A stretch of DNA of 64,000 nucleotides, taken from Schistocerca nitens (taxonomy: Eukaryota; Arthropoda; Insecta; Orthoptera; Acrididae). Below the pieces are notes generated by a model, which saw only the letters and a program-made list of their open reading frames with translations, did no database searches and was not told where the DNA came from. Location: NCBI RefSeq assembly GCF_023898315.1, contig NC_064616.1, positions 706,023,389-706,087,388 of the forward strand, given 5' to 3'. The position numbers and the translations under genes are program-made. Shown here piece by piece: positions 33,539 to 45,182 of this stretch. How positions within the stretch are numbered: the stretch's first letter is position 1; the number at the start of each line of letters is the position of its first letter.

Positions 33539-34018
33539 ATGGAAGAATACAGTCTCTCTCCCTTTCATAAAGAAAGTAATGGATCAGATTGGAAAGATTT
33601 ATGTAAACATGATATTAGACCTGTTTTTAGACCAACGAAGAAAATTTGTCATGTTCTCCGGTCTGTAAAAGATAAACGCGCTCCTCTATCAGCCAGTGGC
33701 GTGTATAAAATTCCGTGTACATGTGGAAAAGTTTATATTGGAACAACAAAAAGAAGCGTAAATACACGGTTAAAAGAACACAGAAGTCTTTGCCGATTAG
33801 GAAAAACAGATAAATCGGCTGTAGCAGAACACGCTTTTCAGTCAGGAAATCATCAAGTGAGGTTTTCCGAAACAAAAATTTTATCTACGACGACGAACTA
33901 TTACCCACGGCTTTGTAGAGAAGCAATTGAAATATATAAACATACGGATAATTTTAATCGGAAAGAAGAGACCATGAAACTTAGTGATATTTGGACAGTA
34001 GCACTACAGAATTGCTAG
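33539..34018 (+). CDS. Penelope GIY-YIG endonuclease domain (partial protein)
   Basis: Penelope-like elements encode an RT followed by a GIY-YIG nuclease that nicks target DNA. The frame gives about 160 residues: a short linker, then the nuclease from about residue 53. Motifs: GVYKIPCTCGKVYIG (GIY...YIG, with the C-x-C of Penelope enzymes), the arginine in RSVNTRLKEH, KSAVAEHAF, the catalytic glutamate in REAIEI, and an NFNRKE asparagine motif. It stops at 34018, eleven bases before the P-like element. Open throughout, but the protein lacks the RT and its native start, so it is a 5'-truncated copy. Confidence 0.88.
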   Translation: MEEYSLSPFHKESNGSDWKDLCKHDIRPVFRPTKKICHVLRSVKDKRAPLSASGVYKIPCTCGKVYIGTTKRSVNTRLKEHRSLCRLGKTDKSAVAEHAFQSGNHQVRFSETKILSTTTNYYPRLCREAIEIYKHTDNFNRKEETMKLSDIWTVALQNC

Positions 34019-34029
34019 ACAGTTTTATC

Positions 34030-35424
34030 CACAGTCTAATATAACAGTCGCGACACTCACTGCTGTAAAAGTTGTTGCCGTTTGACAGGTGGAGCGACAC
34101 TAGCGCTCCAAGCGGCAGGTAAGGTGAACGTCAGATGCGTCGTAAGCATAATGTTTGTTTGCATCCATTTACTACGTTATTTCCGAATTATTCGAGTTAG
34201 TTTCTTGCCTCCAAGAGTTTGTGTAGTATCAGAAGGCATATATGTTTCTAAAAATGATTCTAAAATAAGCGCAAGTATGGACAAAAACCATGAATATAGT
34301 GGCAAGCTACAACACATTCGTGAAGAAACACTTGTGACATTGGACAGAATTGCAGCGTACCACGTCGATATCAAAAGAATATAAACACACAGAATCACAT
34401 GTAAGGAGCACAGACATGTACCTCTACATGCAAAAGCGATGGACAGCTCGTTTATCGTTCTGTAGGGCTACTGTGTTTGTCATTGTCGCCTGTGGCCACA
34501 AGTACGACCTTCATCTTTATATTATTCTAAGTGGGACAAGCAACTAACAAATAGTGGGAGAAATATGCTGAAAACATTATAATGAGCTGATTATATTACA
34601 TTTCACGCAAAACCAAATATTTGAATAATTTTCAAACAGTCTGTCTGTAGGCACTTTCCTTGTCCCATAATAGTTTCGCTCGAAGTCTAGCGATCTGCAC
34701 ATTCTGACACTACACACGCTTTTGTAAGACACGAACAGCTGCACTTAATCTAACCACTTCATCGTCAAAGCAGGTCTGTGTTGATGATTCTCACGAATCT
34801 GGCACTAATACATGGAGAGTTGCACTGGCTGCTTCTGTGTCATAGGACTGTTTTACAGCTTTAGATTGACTGTCGAATCTTTGTGGCAGTTTCCTCTTCA
34901 TCGTCAGTTGAGGTGCCTTATTTGGAATGTCAAATAGTGTGAGTACTGCATTCCACACGAGTTTGTTATTGTCTGCGTTCATGAACTGGTTTTGTTCGAA
35001 ATGTAGCGAACAAAACCTAATATTATTATACAGGTAAACCGGGTCTTTCTTCATAAGGTCTTCTCGTCTGCTATTAACTAGCCATTTTTTGCTCCTAAAA
35101 CGAAACATTCATCATTTATACACATACAGTTTGCAAGTGAATCCTGACGATACACTTTAGTAACATGATGGTATATACCTCTCAGGATCCTTAGGAAACC
35201 TGAAAAAGACAGCTGTGGTGTCTTCTTCCTATTGCTGCTGCAATTTATTGCGCTACAAACGCTCCCGATGGTAGAAACCATTGTGTAAATCAAAATAAAC
35301 AATCACTATTCGATTTCACGATCGCGCCGAACTCACAGTTCAACCTACCGGCCGCTTGGGGCGCTGCTGGCGCTGAAGGCAACAAAATCTAGGCGAAGTG
35401 TCGCGACTGTTATGTTAGACTGTG
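34030..35424 (-). mobile_element. P-superfamily-like element, copy 1 (1395 bp)
   Basis: Ends are 27-bp inverted repeats (CACAGTCTAA...GTCGCGACAC) with one mismatch, flanked by perfect 8-bp duplications GTTTTATC at 34022-34029 and 35425-35432. An 8-bp duplication, CA-starting ends and an encoded THAP domain are together characteristic of P elements. At 1.4 kb it has no room for a full P transposase (about 750-850 residues). Only the THAP protein is recognisable. It sits inside the Penelope tail. A second copy is at 48544-49936. Confidence 0.85.
34791..35281 (-). CDS. THAP-domain protein encoded by the P-like element
   Basis: The THAP domain is the sequence-specific zinc DNA-binding module at the N-terminus of P transposases. 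Exon 1 (35179-35281, ATG at 35281) encodes C-x4-C (CSAINC), SSNRKKTPQ and, in the frame entering the splice, FRFPKDPER. Donor GAGAG|GTATAT and acceptor GTTTTAG|GAGC bound an 84-base intron. Exon 2 (34791-35094) continues KKWLVNSRREDL, then CSLHF (the C-x2-H ligands), and NAVLTLFDIP, matching the AVPTLF motif. A basic tail of about 45 residues ends ...HVLVPDS, stop. The T-run before FRFP seems one base short, so this copy may not be translated as one frame unless the base was miscalled. No catalytic domain follows. By analogy with short P-element products it could act as a repressor; that is inference. Confidence 0.75.
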
Positions 35425-35558
35425 GTTTTATCCGTGACGAGATTACGATCGATAGTTAAGTTTTATCTCTGATAAAGATTATCTCTGCGTATCACCTGTA
35501 ACTCTTGGTCACGCCCACTTTCTACGATATATAAGTCGCTCTCAGTCGCCCGGGGAGT

Positions 35559-36871
35559 TGCCGATGACACCGCCTTCCTTGCCCTTGCCCCCACCCTACA
35601 GCGCTCCCAACACCTTCTCCAATCCCATCTTGACCGGTTCACCGCTTGGTGCAACCAGTGGTTGCTCAAGGTCAATCCCTCCAAAACCCAGGCGATCATT
35701 GTAGGCAAAACCACCCCTTCCTTCCGCCTCCTTGATTTCTACATCACCATCTATGGCCGTCCTATCGCCCGACTCAATCTCCTAAAGCTCCTCTCTGGCC
35801 GTACGTGGGGTCTGGACCCCTCCACCATCCTCCACACCTATAAATCCCTCATCCGCCCTATCCTTTGTTATGCCCATCCGGCTTGGATCTCCGCCCCCCC
35901 TCCCTTTTATAAATCCCTCCAAATCCTTGAACGCCATGCTCTCCGCCTCGCCTATCGCATCCGCCTCCCCTCCCCCACGCGGATCCTGTATGATCTCATC
36001 CCCTTCCCCCACCTCCTGCTTTTCCTTGAAAGGATACGGATCCTGTACACCTCCCGTAAACTCGACCCTCCTCACCCGCTCGTCTCCCCGATCCTCTCCC
36101 ACCCCCGCCCGCTGCCGCGCCTGTATTCCCATGTCCCACCTGGTCTCCATCTCTCCACCCTCCTTACCCTCTCCCAAGGTGGCTTCCGCCAGCTCCCCCT
36201 CCCTGATGATGTCCTCCTCCCCTCCATCTACCCCTCCTATCAACTTTGACCCTGCCCCCCCCCACTTCCTGTGTCCTTTCCTTTAGGCACCCTCCCTCCC
36301 TTCTCTTCCCTTCCCTTCCCTTCCCTTCTCTTTCCTTTTTCCCCGTCACCTCCCTCCACCGCTCTTCCCCCGGGCTTCCCCTCCCCCTTCCTCCCTCCCC
36401 CCCTTTCTCCCCTGCCCGTGGCATCTCTGCTCTCCCCTCTCGCTCTCCCACTCCCCTTCCCCTTCCTCCTCCTCCTCTCTTGGCAGGTCCCCGGACTCGC
36501 ACACGCATAGTGAACATTCGCGCGCCGGAGGTCATCGCCATTAGTGTCTCGTGTGTGTGTCTTCGTTTGTGTTTAGTGTTTGTTCGCCGGAACGCCGCCA
36601 CTGTTCACGTGTACCATCGCCATCGTCCCTGTTTTGTGCGCCGTGTCCACTAGTGTCAGTGATGTTTTCTCATCAGGCGTGAACGGCTCCGTGTTTTTTG
36701 TTTTTTGGTGTCTACATTGTTTTGCCCGCCATTTTTGATTGTATTCTCTGTGTCCCCTCTATTTCTTACTTATTGTAAATCTCAAGGCTGAAGAGCGGCG
36801 TACTCAGCTGCTGCCAGCCCGCCTTATGTAAGGTGATAAAAATTACAATAAAGGACAAAAAAAAAAAAAAA
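35559..36871 (+). mobile_element. 5'-truncated Jockey-type LINE
   Basis: Bounded by identical 11-bp repeats GCCCGGGGAGT at 35548-35558 and 36872-36882, with an A-tail (36857-36871) after an AATAAA. It starts inside the RT just at the catalytic box (ADDTAFLAL), then WCNQWLLKVNPSKTQ and LIRPILCYAHPAW. The frame 35662-36249 ends ...PSIYPSYQL, stop. A C/T-rich 3' UTR follows; the frames there are compositional. Apparently young. Confidence 0.88.
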
Positions 36872-37621
36872 GCCCGGGGAGTGCGCATCAGCCGCTCCCG
36901 GCGCAGCCGCCCAGCGGCTACCGGCCGAGTGCCGAAGGGTTGAGCCCGCTCCCCTTCGACGCAAAGCCGCGCAACCAGTCGCGGACTGCCGCGAAAGAGC
37001 TTCGGCTCGCAGCTCCCGGTAGCCTCCGGTTACCCAACGCCCCCAAGGTGATTCTCACGTTCTTTTAGGGACTCTGAGACAGTACCAGGGCTCCTTCACG
37101 GGACCAAGCCCGCGTGCTGCAGGCCATTCTTCTTCCGCACCTCCTTTAGGTGCCGCGCTTGCACGAACAGCGCATGTTAGCGTAAAGTAGGGACCACCCA
37201 CTTCCATAGGGAACAAGCAACACTTCTCTCGCCTTTCGAGAAAAGTAAAATTGTCGTTTCCCCCTTCCCACCCAATAAATAATCCTAAGTGCGAGATGGC
37301 GGACGCTACTAGCACTTCCCCTGCTGTCACCCGCAGCAAGACTGCAACACAAGAGGCGCGAGGATCGACTGCACCCGCCGGAACTCGCGCCCCGCCCGCT
37401 ACCGAAGGCAAGGGAGGGCTGGCGACGCTCGACAGCTTGGCGCGAAAGCGCAAAAGCAGCTCGAGTCGCGCCGGCTAATCACCAAACTTTTCGGGGCGGA
37501 CGTCTCTCCCACAAAAACAAGTACACTTAGCATCACATTACACTCACCTGTCACTGGACAGTCATGCACCATTCTCCCACCGACGCCGCAGCCTCAAGAG
37601 ATCGAGGCAGCGACGGCGGAT

Positions 37622-39303
37622 GTGGACACAGAAAACTATTACACAGAGCCCTGGCAGGTGGAGGGCCCAAAACGCAGACCCAAAAAAACACCAGCACAAA
37701 CAAGCGAGCAACCAAACTCGCTAGGCAACCGAAAGGCGCTGTTGCCTACACCCACTAGCTCACCTCAGGCTAGCAACATTAACACACAACAAAACGCAAA
37801 CACAGTTGTGGCGAACAACAACAAAGCACACAAAGCCACAACAGTGCCCACACAACACAAGACTGGTTTCCCCCCAGTTGTTATACAAAACTACGGGAAC
37901 CTTAGTGCCCTTAACACTGCATTCGCGGAGAGGCACATAAACAGCACATTACATGCAAAGTACTCAGGGGATAGGGCCTCACTGTACGTTGCCACAGACA
38001 ACGAATACAAAGATCTTCTGACCTTCCTCAAAGATCGGAAGATCGAACATTACACGTACAGAACGCTGGACGAGAGAACCCAGCAGTACGTGATCAAGGG
38101 AGTGGACCCCAGCACCCCCAACGAGACAGTACATGCGGCCCTTTGTTATCTGGGATTCGACTGTAAAAGTGCCTCCCGGATGACAGGGTTCCGTACACAC
38201 GCACCGCTACCACACTACATGGTTGAGTTAGCCGACACGGCTGATTCCCGCGCCATCCTGCAGATAAAGAGCTTTCTGCGGATGGACGTACGTGTAGAAC
38301 TTTACGAACCACCCAACGTCCCCCAACAATGCAACAACTGCCAGCGGTTCGGCCACTCGCCCTCCGCTGCGGCCTGGCAACTCGCTGCCGCGGATGCGCT
38401 GGCAACCACAGATCCAACACTTGCACACAAACACAACCAAACCAGCGACGCTGTGCCAACTGCGGTGGGCCCCATGCGGCCAACTTCAGACAGTGCAACT
38501 CATACAAACAGGCGCTGAAGCGAAAACAAGACAAAATCAGGGTACTGTACGACATACCACGCCCAAGGCCAGCGCCGAACCCAGTAAGGAACGGCGTAAC
38601 GTTTGCCACGGTTGCACGCCCTGGCGGAACGGCACAGGCTGCGGAACCTCAGCGCCCTACACACACACGTGAAACAACCGCTACAACAGCCACACAACAG
38701 CCACAGACAACACCTGAAACCCAACAAGCATCGGTACCAACACCTATGCCCCCAAACAACACGACCCCACTCCCGGAAATCACGAGCTGCGAAGAAACGC
38801 ACCATGTACAGGAAAACACATCCACACAAGAACCCCCCGAACCCCAAGCCCAGAGGAGGAATAGACGTACACGCAAACACAGGGCGGGGAACACGAAATC
38901 ACCACAACAGGCCACGCAGCAACAACAGAACAGCAACACACAGGAAAACAGTCAACAAGACACCGAGACTGTAACTCACACTACCATCCCCCTCACCACA
39001 GAAGTAACGCAGGCGCCACAACCTCTGTTACAAAACACAAATGCCGCCCCAAACAACACACCAATACCCGCACAAGCGGCCGCTAACCCCACAACAGCAC
39101 CTCAGGCTGCCACACCCAACACCAACACATCACCTGGGGGAATATTGGAAACACTATTCCCCCGACACACGACCATTGAAATCCTTACCAAGGTGCTGAT
39201 GGCCGTCACTACACTCATCACCCAGCTCATGAGCGCCGAACCCGGGCAATACTGGGCTGTCATACACACTGCCATCACAACACTCTTTCACACTCTTACA
39301 TGA
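37622..39303 (+). pseudogene. Jockey LINE ORF1 (one frameshift)
   Basis: RNA-binding Gag-like protein. An asparagine/threonine/glutamine-rich N-terminal part leads to a PRE/RRM-like region (about residues 85-225, e.g. YVIKGVDPSTPNETVHAAL, then DVRVELYEPPN). The first zinc knuckle begins CNNCQRFGHS. The frame then slips near 38361, and the second knuckles (CRGCAGNH, CANCGGPHAANFRQC) continue in the frame 38329-39303. One missing base there would explain it. The low-complexity C-terminal half is rich in T, Q, N and P. An upstream 60-codon frame at 37296 (MADATSTSPAVTRSK) may be the true N-terminus of an earlier start or a uORF. Confidence 0.75.
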
Positions 39304-42025
39304 ATAATATACCACACCTGGCCCATAACGCAGACCCGCACACACTATCACGGATCCTGTTCTGGAATGCAGACTCGATCCACAACAAAAGGGCAGAATT
39401 TGCCGCGTTCATGGAGCGTAAGGGAATCCTTGTCGCGCTACTGAGCGAGACTAAACTTAAACCGCACAAACAATTAAACTTTCCTGGCTACTGTGTCTAT
39501 CGTACCGACCGACCGGGCGACGCCGTGGCAGGTGGAACTGCAATCGTCATACACAAAGACATTGAGCACACAAACATAGAGCTCCCTGAACTGGAAAAAA
39601 TCGAGGCTACGGCCGTCAGAGTCAAGTTCAACGGAGCCTACACCACACTGATATCGGTATACAACAGCCCTGTAGGCATTTCAACACGTGATATCAGCAC
39701 ATTACTCAACATCTCACCGCGAGTAATAGTCGCTGGAGATCTGAACGCAAAACACCCAGAATGGAATTCACGTATACGAAATCCCAACGGCAAAAAACTG
39801 TACGAACATTCACTTGGCAGAAACTACATTATACTAGCGCCGACTGAACCGACGCACATTCCCTATCAGAGGGGACTCAGGCCAGACGTGATAGACATGG
39901 CCCTCATCAAGGGCATTACAACGACACTCAACGTTGCCGTTGAAAACGATCTGCCCTCAAACCACCAACCTGTAATACTATACATTGAGGAAACACTGCA
40001 GCACATGGAACAACGCAAGATGTTGGACTACGGGCGTGCGAATTGGACAAGGTTCAAGCAAACGCTCGATAGCCACATCCCACCTATACACGAAATTAAT
40101 GAAACAGCACAAATTGACGAGGCAGTAGAAACCCTCACCAACGCCGTCCAGGACGCAATGGCAGGCACCATACCTGATCGCACCTCACAACAACGCAGTG
40201 CGGCCCTGTCCCAGGAAATCCTGGGCCTAATCTCAATGAGGAATCGCCTCAGGAGACAATGGCAGCGCACCAGGCGTCCGTACTTCAAACGGCACATTAA
40301 CAGACTACAGGGCATCATACATGATAAAATACAAACACATAGAACACAACAGTGGAACCAAAAACTCGAAGGGCTGGACACCACACGACCTGGCGTGTGG
40401 CAACTAGCCCGACACTTCACCAGGGAGAAAATATACACCCCAACGCTTCAAGGGCCCGACGGACCTGCATACTCAGCGGAAGAGAAAGCAGAACTAATGG
40501 CCCGAACACTCGCAGCGTCATTCACACCGAACCTGGTACCATCAGATCCAGTGTTCACACTTGCTTCTGACCAAGAGGTTACACGCATTCTAGCCCAACC
40601 ATCGCGCGACGACATTCGACATGCTAGCACAGCCGAAGTCTCCTGGGCTATAATGCATTCCGTCGCTAGGAAAGCCCCTGGTCATGATGGCATTCAAAAC
40701 CGTGTCCTCCAGGAGTTCACGGATAAAGCAACTGAGTACCTAACACACATAACGAATGCCATACTAAAACACCAACACTTCCCCGCCTTTTGGAAGACAG
40801 CCAAGGTCCTGATGTTCAGGAAGCCGGGGAAAGACCACAGCCTCCCACAAAATTACCGACCCATCAGCCTTCTGAGCTCGCTCAGTAAGATTGTTGAGAA
40901 GGTGATTCTCAAACGCATCACTAGGCACTGCATAACAAATGACATCCTGAGACCGGAGCAATTCGGCTTCAGGAATCACCACTCCACAACACAACAACTC
41001 CTACGGGTCGTTGAACATATAACACATGGTTTCAACATAAACAAAGCTACAGGGGCAGTGTTCCTGGACATCGAAAAGGCTTTCGACCGTCTATGGCACA
41101 ACGGCCTCATCCGCAAACTCAGCGACGCGGGATTCCCCGACGGGCTGCTGCGTCTAATACACTCATACCTCACAGACAGGAGTTTCAACACTGATGTGCA
41201 GGGAAAACAATCAACACGACACGGTATACACGCGGGAGTACCCCAGGGAAGCATCCTAGGGCCCCTACTGTTTAACCTCTACATAAACGATCTCCCAACC
41301 AACACAACACAATGATGGCAATCTACGCGGATGACACAGCCATCCTTGCGCAAGATTGGAAACCATCAAACATTACGTCACGCCTACAGACTGCACTCAG
41401 AGTGGCCGAGCCTTGGTTGGAGAAATGGCGTGTTAGAGTAAACGTCGACAAGTGCGAAGCCGTTCTGTTCACTAGAAGACCGAAGCAACTGCGCAAACAC
41501 CGTTACTGCAGACCAATAACCCTACATGCACGTCCAATACGTTTCCGCGAGAAAGTCAAATACCTCGGTGTCTGGCTGGACCGGAAATTACTCTGGGGGG
41601 ACCACATACAACACATGACCAACCGAGCTAGCGCGAGGCTCAAACAGCTCTATCCTATGCTCAACAGGCGTAGCACACTGAACAGAAGGGTGTCGAGGTC
41701 CATGTACATGACACTTATCCGACCCCTGATGACGTACGCAGCTCCTGTCTGGGGATACGCTGCGCCTACACGCCTGCGCCGTCTGCAGCTCATACAAAAC
41801 AAAGTACTCAAAATCATAAGCAATGCTCCACGATACACACGCATCGCGGACCTTCACCGGGAATACCGACTTGAGACTCTCACGGAGGTAATCCACAAAC
41901 TCACCACAAGACTATACAGAAACTCCAGACATTCGCAGAACCCGTTTATTCTGAATCTGGGGAACTACGACCATAACCATAGATGGAAACATAAAAGACC
42001 AAAAGACATACTTGTAAGGGCATAA
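39300..42025 (+). pseudogene. Jockey LINE ORF2: endonuclease-RT (one frameshift)
   Basis: Endonuclease residues about 15-225: LFWNADSI, LLSETKLKPH, VAGDLNAKHPEWNS, PSNHQPV. RT from about 470: RKAPGHDGIQNRVL, FRKPGKDHSLPQNYRPISLL, EQFGFRNHHSTTQQL, VFLDIEKAFDRLWHNGL, AGVPQGSILGPLLFNLYINDLP. The first frame stops at 41315. The second (41312-42025) begins with the catalytic YADDTAIL and continues NVDKCEAVLF, YLGVWLDRKLLW, LIRPLMTYAAPVWG. The break lies in a run of ACA units just before the YADD box. No RNase H follows. Apart from this shift the coding sequence is well kept. Confidence 0.85.
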
Positions 42026-42090
42026 CATCTATGGCCAAGCATACGCAAACATAACGGCACAGGCGAGCCCCTGTTAATCAGACGCTATTA

Positions 42091-42823
42091 CTGGATATCC
42101 AGCTGAAATACACTGCCGAATAACTGGCACCACACAGGGAAGCCGTACCGTACACCGCATGCAAACAGGCTCCACACATCCCCCACACAGTGAGACGATC
42201 TATGGCCGATCTCCCACTACTGTATAACGATCTTGAATGTTCCAGGAATGTAGCAGCTGCAGCCACTGGGATACATCGCCATCGCTTGTCACGGTAATGA
42301 TGCATGATACCCATACTAACAAATCCAACCTTGCATGAGCTATCGCAGCTAGTAAGCCACTACTGCTCTTACTACCCATCCCACTGTCGCAGAGGTTTTT
42401 TTCCCACGGCACGAGCCATGGCACTTTTTTCCCTCTGCTCTTCAAATCGCTACCCTCACTCGCGTTTCGTCCACTATCTATCACCTGATGGACCGTGTTA
42501 ATGCGTAGCCTTACCCAGACGCACGGACAACACCACAGCCCTGCATCCTGTGATCCACTTACTAGATAACTAACATGTTTTACGGAGGTGACAGTAGAAC
42601 TTTTGGTTTGGTCACCACGTTGGTGCGGGCGTGGAGGGGCCCCATCTTACTCCGACCCGTCAGTCAGCCTGCAAGACTCACCGGAGGAGAAACACCCCTC
42701 TGAAGATGTCCAGCGCAGCTTTGGACGAACCGTTAGGATCTGAAGAGTTTCATGGGCCACGACCTTACATCCCGGAAGTTCACCAGAAGATATGTCGTCC
42801 AGTCGTGAAAGCCTTCATACTAT
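42091..42823. other. No gene; possible repeat tail
   Basis: No coding region. About 42590-42820 looks like a sequence I associate with abundant locust repeats (CTTTGGACGAACCGTTAGGA, GAGTTTCATGGGCCACGACC), but I cannot name the family. Confidence 0.35.
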
Positions 42824-43096
42824 GAACACTTGGTATTATCACGTAAAACTGAAGTGAAATACGTGAAAATTGAGGGAACCCGTGAAATATGTAAAATAGC
42901 GAAAACCTCGTAAAATTACGGAAGTTGACTGAGAATACTTCAAATTAGAAAAAAATACCAGTAGTATTGAGTGAAATCGATAAAATTACGTGTTAATAAT
43001 GGGAAGAGGAGGACTTTTAGAGACGTCGTGTAAAGGCGAAATGGCAGTATTATTCCGCACATGAGCAGTACAGCCTCACATCTTACCGTAACTTCT

Positions 43097-44501
43097 ACAG
43101 TACTGGCCATTAAAATTGCTACACCCCGAACATGACGTGCTACAGATGCGAAATTTAACTGACAGGAAGAAGATGCTGTGATATGCAAATGATTAGCTTT
43201 TCACAGCATTCACACAAGGTTGGCGCCGGTGGCGACACCTACAACGTGCTGACATGAGGAAAGTTTCCAACCGATTTTTCATACACAAACAGTAGTTGAC
43301 CAGCATTGCCTGGTGAAACGTTGTTGTGATGCCTCGTGTAAGGAGGAGAAATGCATACAATCACGTTTCCGACTTTGATAAAGGTCGGATTGTAGGCTAT
43401 AGCGATTGCGGTTTATCGTATCGCGACATTGCTGCTCCCGTTGGTCGAGATCCAATGACTGTTAGCAGATTATGGAATCGGTGGGTTCAGGAGGGTAATA
43501 CGGAACGCCGCGCTGGATCCCAACGGCCTCGTATCCCTAGCAGTCGACATGACAGGCATCTTATCCGCATGGCTGTAATGGATCGTGCAGCCACGTCTCG
43601 ATCCCTGAGTCAACAGATGGGGACGTTTGCAAGACAATAACCATCTGCACGAACAGTTCGACGACGTTTGCAGCAACATGGACTATCAGATCAGAGACCA
43701 TGGCTGCGGTTACCCCTGACACTGCATCACAGACAGGAGCGCCTGCCATGGTGTACTCAACGACGAACCTGGGTGCATGAATGGCAAAACGTCATTTTTT
43801 CGGATGAATCCAGGTTCTGTTTACAGTATGATTATGGTCACATCCGTATTTGGCGACATCGCGGTGAATGCACATTGGAAGTGTGTATTCGTCATCGCCA
43901 TACTGGCGTATCACCCAGCGTGATCGTATGGGGTGCCATTGGTTACACGTCTCGGTCACCTCTTGTTCGCATTGACGGCACTTTGAACAGTGGACGTTAC
44001 ATTTCAGTTGTGTTACGACCCGTGGCTCTACCCTTCATTCAGTCCCTGCGAAACCCTACATTTCAGCAGGATAATGCATGATCGGTTGCAGGTCCTGCAC
44101 GGGCCTTTCTGGATACAGAAAATGTTCGACGGCTGCCCTGGCCAGCACATTCTCCAGATCTCTCACCAATTGGAAACGTCTGGTCAATGGTGGCCGAGCA
44201 ACTGGCTCGTCACAATACGCCAGCCACTACTCTTGATGAACTGTGGTATCGTGCTGAAACTGCATGGGCAGCTTTACCTGTACACACCATCCAAGCTCTT
44301 TTTGACTCAATGCCCAGGTGTATCAAGGCCGTTATTACGGCCAGAGGTGGTCGTTCTGGGTATTTATTTCTCAGGATCTATGCACCCAAATTGCGTGAAA
44401 ATGTAATCACATGACAGTTCTAGTATAATATATTTGGTCAATGAATACCCGTTTATCACCTGCATTTCTTCTTGGTGTAGCAATTTTAATGGCCAGTAGT
44501 G
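43097..44501 (+). mobile_element. Tc1-like transposon, full length but dead
   Basis: The inverted ends share an ACTGGCCATTAAAATTGCTA core (about 28 bp in all); TA duplications lie at 43095-43096 and 44502-44503. The 1405-bp length is normal for Tc1-like elements. The host repeat's other copy is uninterrupted at this site, confirming the borders. Confidence 0.93.
43329..44414 (+). pseudogene. Tc1-like transposase pseudogene
   Basis: The ATG at 43329 (MPRVRRRNAYNHV) opens an HTH region (DFDKGRIVGYSDCGLSYRDI). A TAA near 43638 follows QMGTFARQ, where the family has CAA. Coding similarity continues at 43668-44081 (FSDESRFCLQ with the first Asp; PTFQQDNA with the second). A shift follows, then a C-terminal frame at 44187-44414 whose natural stop is also altered. 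At least three lesions. In the family order the second Asp and the Glu are about 34 residues apart, unlike the mariners at 16193 and 55137. Confidence 0.85.
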
Positions 44502-45137
44502 TACGTGCAAGAGGAAGCTTAGCAGCGACAGCGATAAACTGCAATTAGACTGTGCCTATAGTGAGCCTGATGTTTATTTCCTCCTAAGATCTCACTGTTT
44601 CTTCATATGGATTTTCGGCTGCCATCGATCATTTTGTAGGATTGTTGTGAACATATTATAATATCTGAATCGTAATCTGGGTTGAACTTTGTAAACAGCA
44701 GGCGTCATACATCTCTAGAAACCTGTGTAGTGTTTGTGTAACAAAGAATCTGGTGTTTTCTTTGGTATGCAAGGTAGATGTTTCATCACATTACAGTTTG
44801 TCACCGTACTTTATCGTAGAAAAACTTACGTGTTGAATGTATGTCATGCGCTGGAAATATATTTCTTACATTGGAATATTAACAACGTTGCATTCTACAT
44901 GACTAATAATAGGTTGGAAACTGGACAGCTCTAGCATTATGGCATGATTACGGGGAGAATCGTGTAGCCCTTGGAATGCATTTATGTTCCACAATCATTT
45001 CTCTCTTCCCGATATCTCCTTGGCGTAGATGCCCAATATCTGAACAATATTTCAGATTTATTAGCATAAGTGATGTATGTAAAATGTTTTAGCTCTTTTT
45101 CTAAATCGCAGACAGAGGTTTGTGAGTTACTGCAAAC

Positions 45138-45139
<2 letters not shown>

Positions 45140-45182
<43 letters not shown>
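45140..45182. repeat. (GT)n microsatellite
   Basis: About 21 GT units; counterpart of the (AC)n tract at 17838-17882 in the inverted copy. Confidence 0.95.

Larger units (their letters stand above)
33536..37049 (+). mobile_element. Penelope-like element, 3' part, interrupted twice
   Basis: Begins with the C-terminal coding part (33539-34018, GIY-YIG). The 3' terminal region follows in three pieces: up to 34029, 35433-35558 (with TATATAAG then a CTCAGTC initiator-like sequence), and 36883 to about 37049. The gaps are a P-like element (34030-35424) and a Jockey-type LINE (35559-36871), each with its own target duplication. The reverse transcriptase part is not present. The downstream border is uncertain. 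Confidence 0.7.
37050..42090 (+). mobile_element. Jockey-clade LINE with ORF1 and ORF2
   Basis: Plus-strand order: GC-rich 5' region, ORF1 (about 37622-39303) with CCHC knuckles, ORF2 (39300-42025) with endonuclease and RT but no RNase H. That combination is typical of Jockey. ORF2 starts four bases before ORF1 ends. One frame break is seen in each ORF. The 5' and 3' limits are estimates; no target duplication found. Confidence 0.8.

Noticed and set aside
34082-34384. Plus-strand frame in P-like copy 1, partly shared by copy 2
   Set aside because: No domain; shared only because the DNA is nearly identical, and it differs in length between copies.
34791-35302. Host THAP-domain gene
   Set aside because: It lies between perfect element ends with 8-bp duplications and recurs in a second element copy.
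36164-36653. 145- and 135-codon overlapping frames
   Set aside because: Produced by the C/T-rich 3' UTR of the Jockey-type LINE.
42700-42731. Hammerhead-ribozyme-like core (CTGAAGA, a GTCC/GGAC stem, then GAAC)
   Set aside because: The conserved GAAA is altered and I cannot find a convincing third stem or cleavage triplet; chance or a dead remnant.
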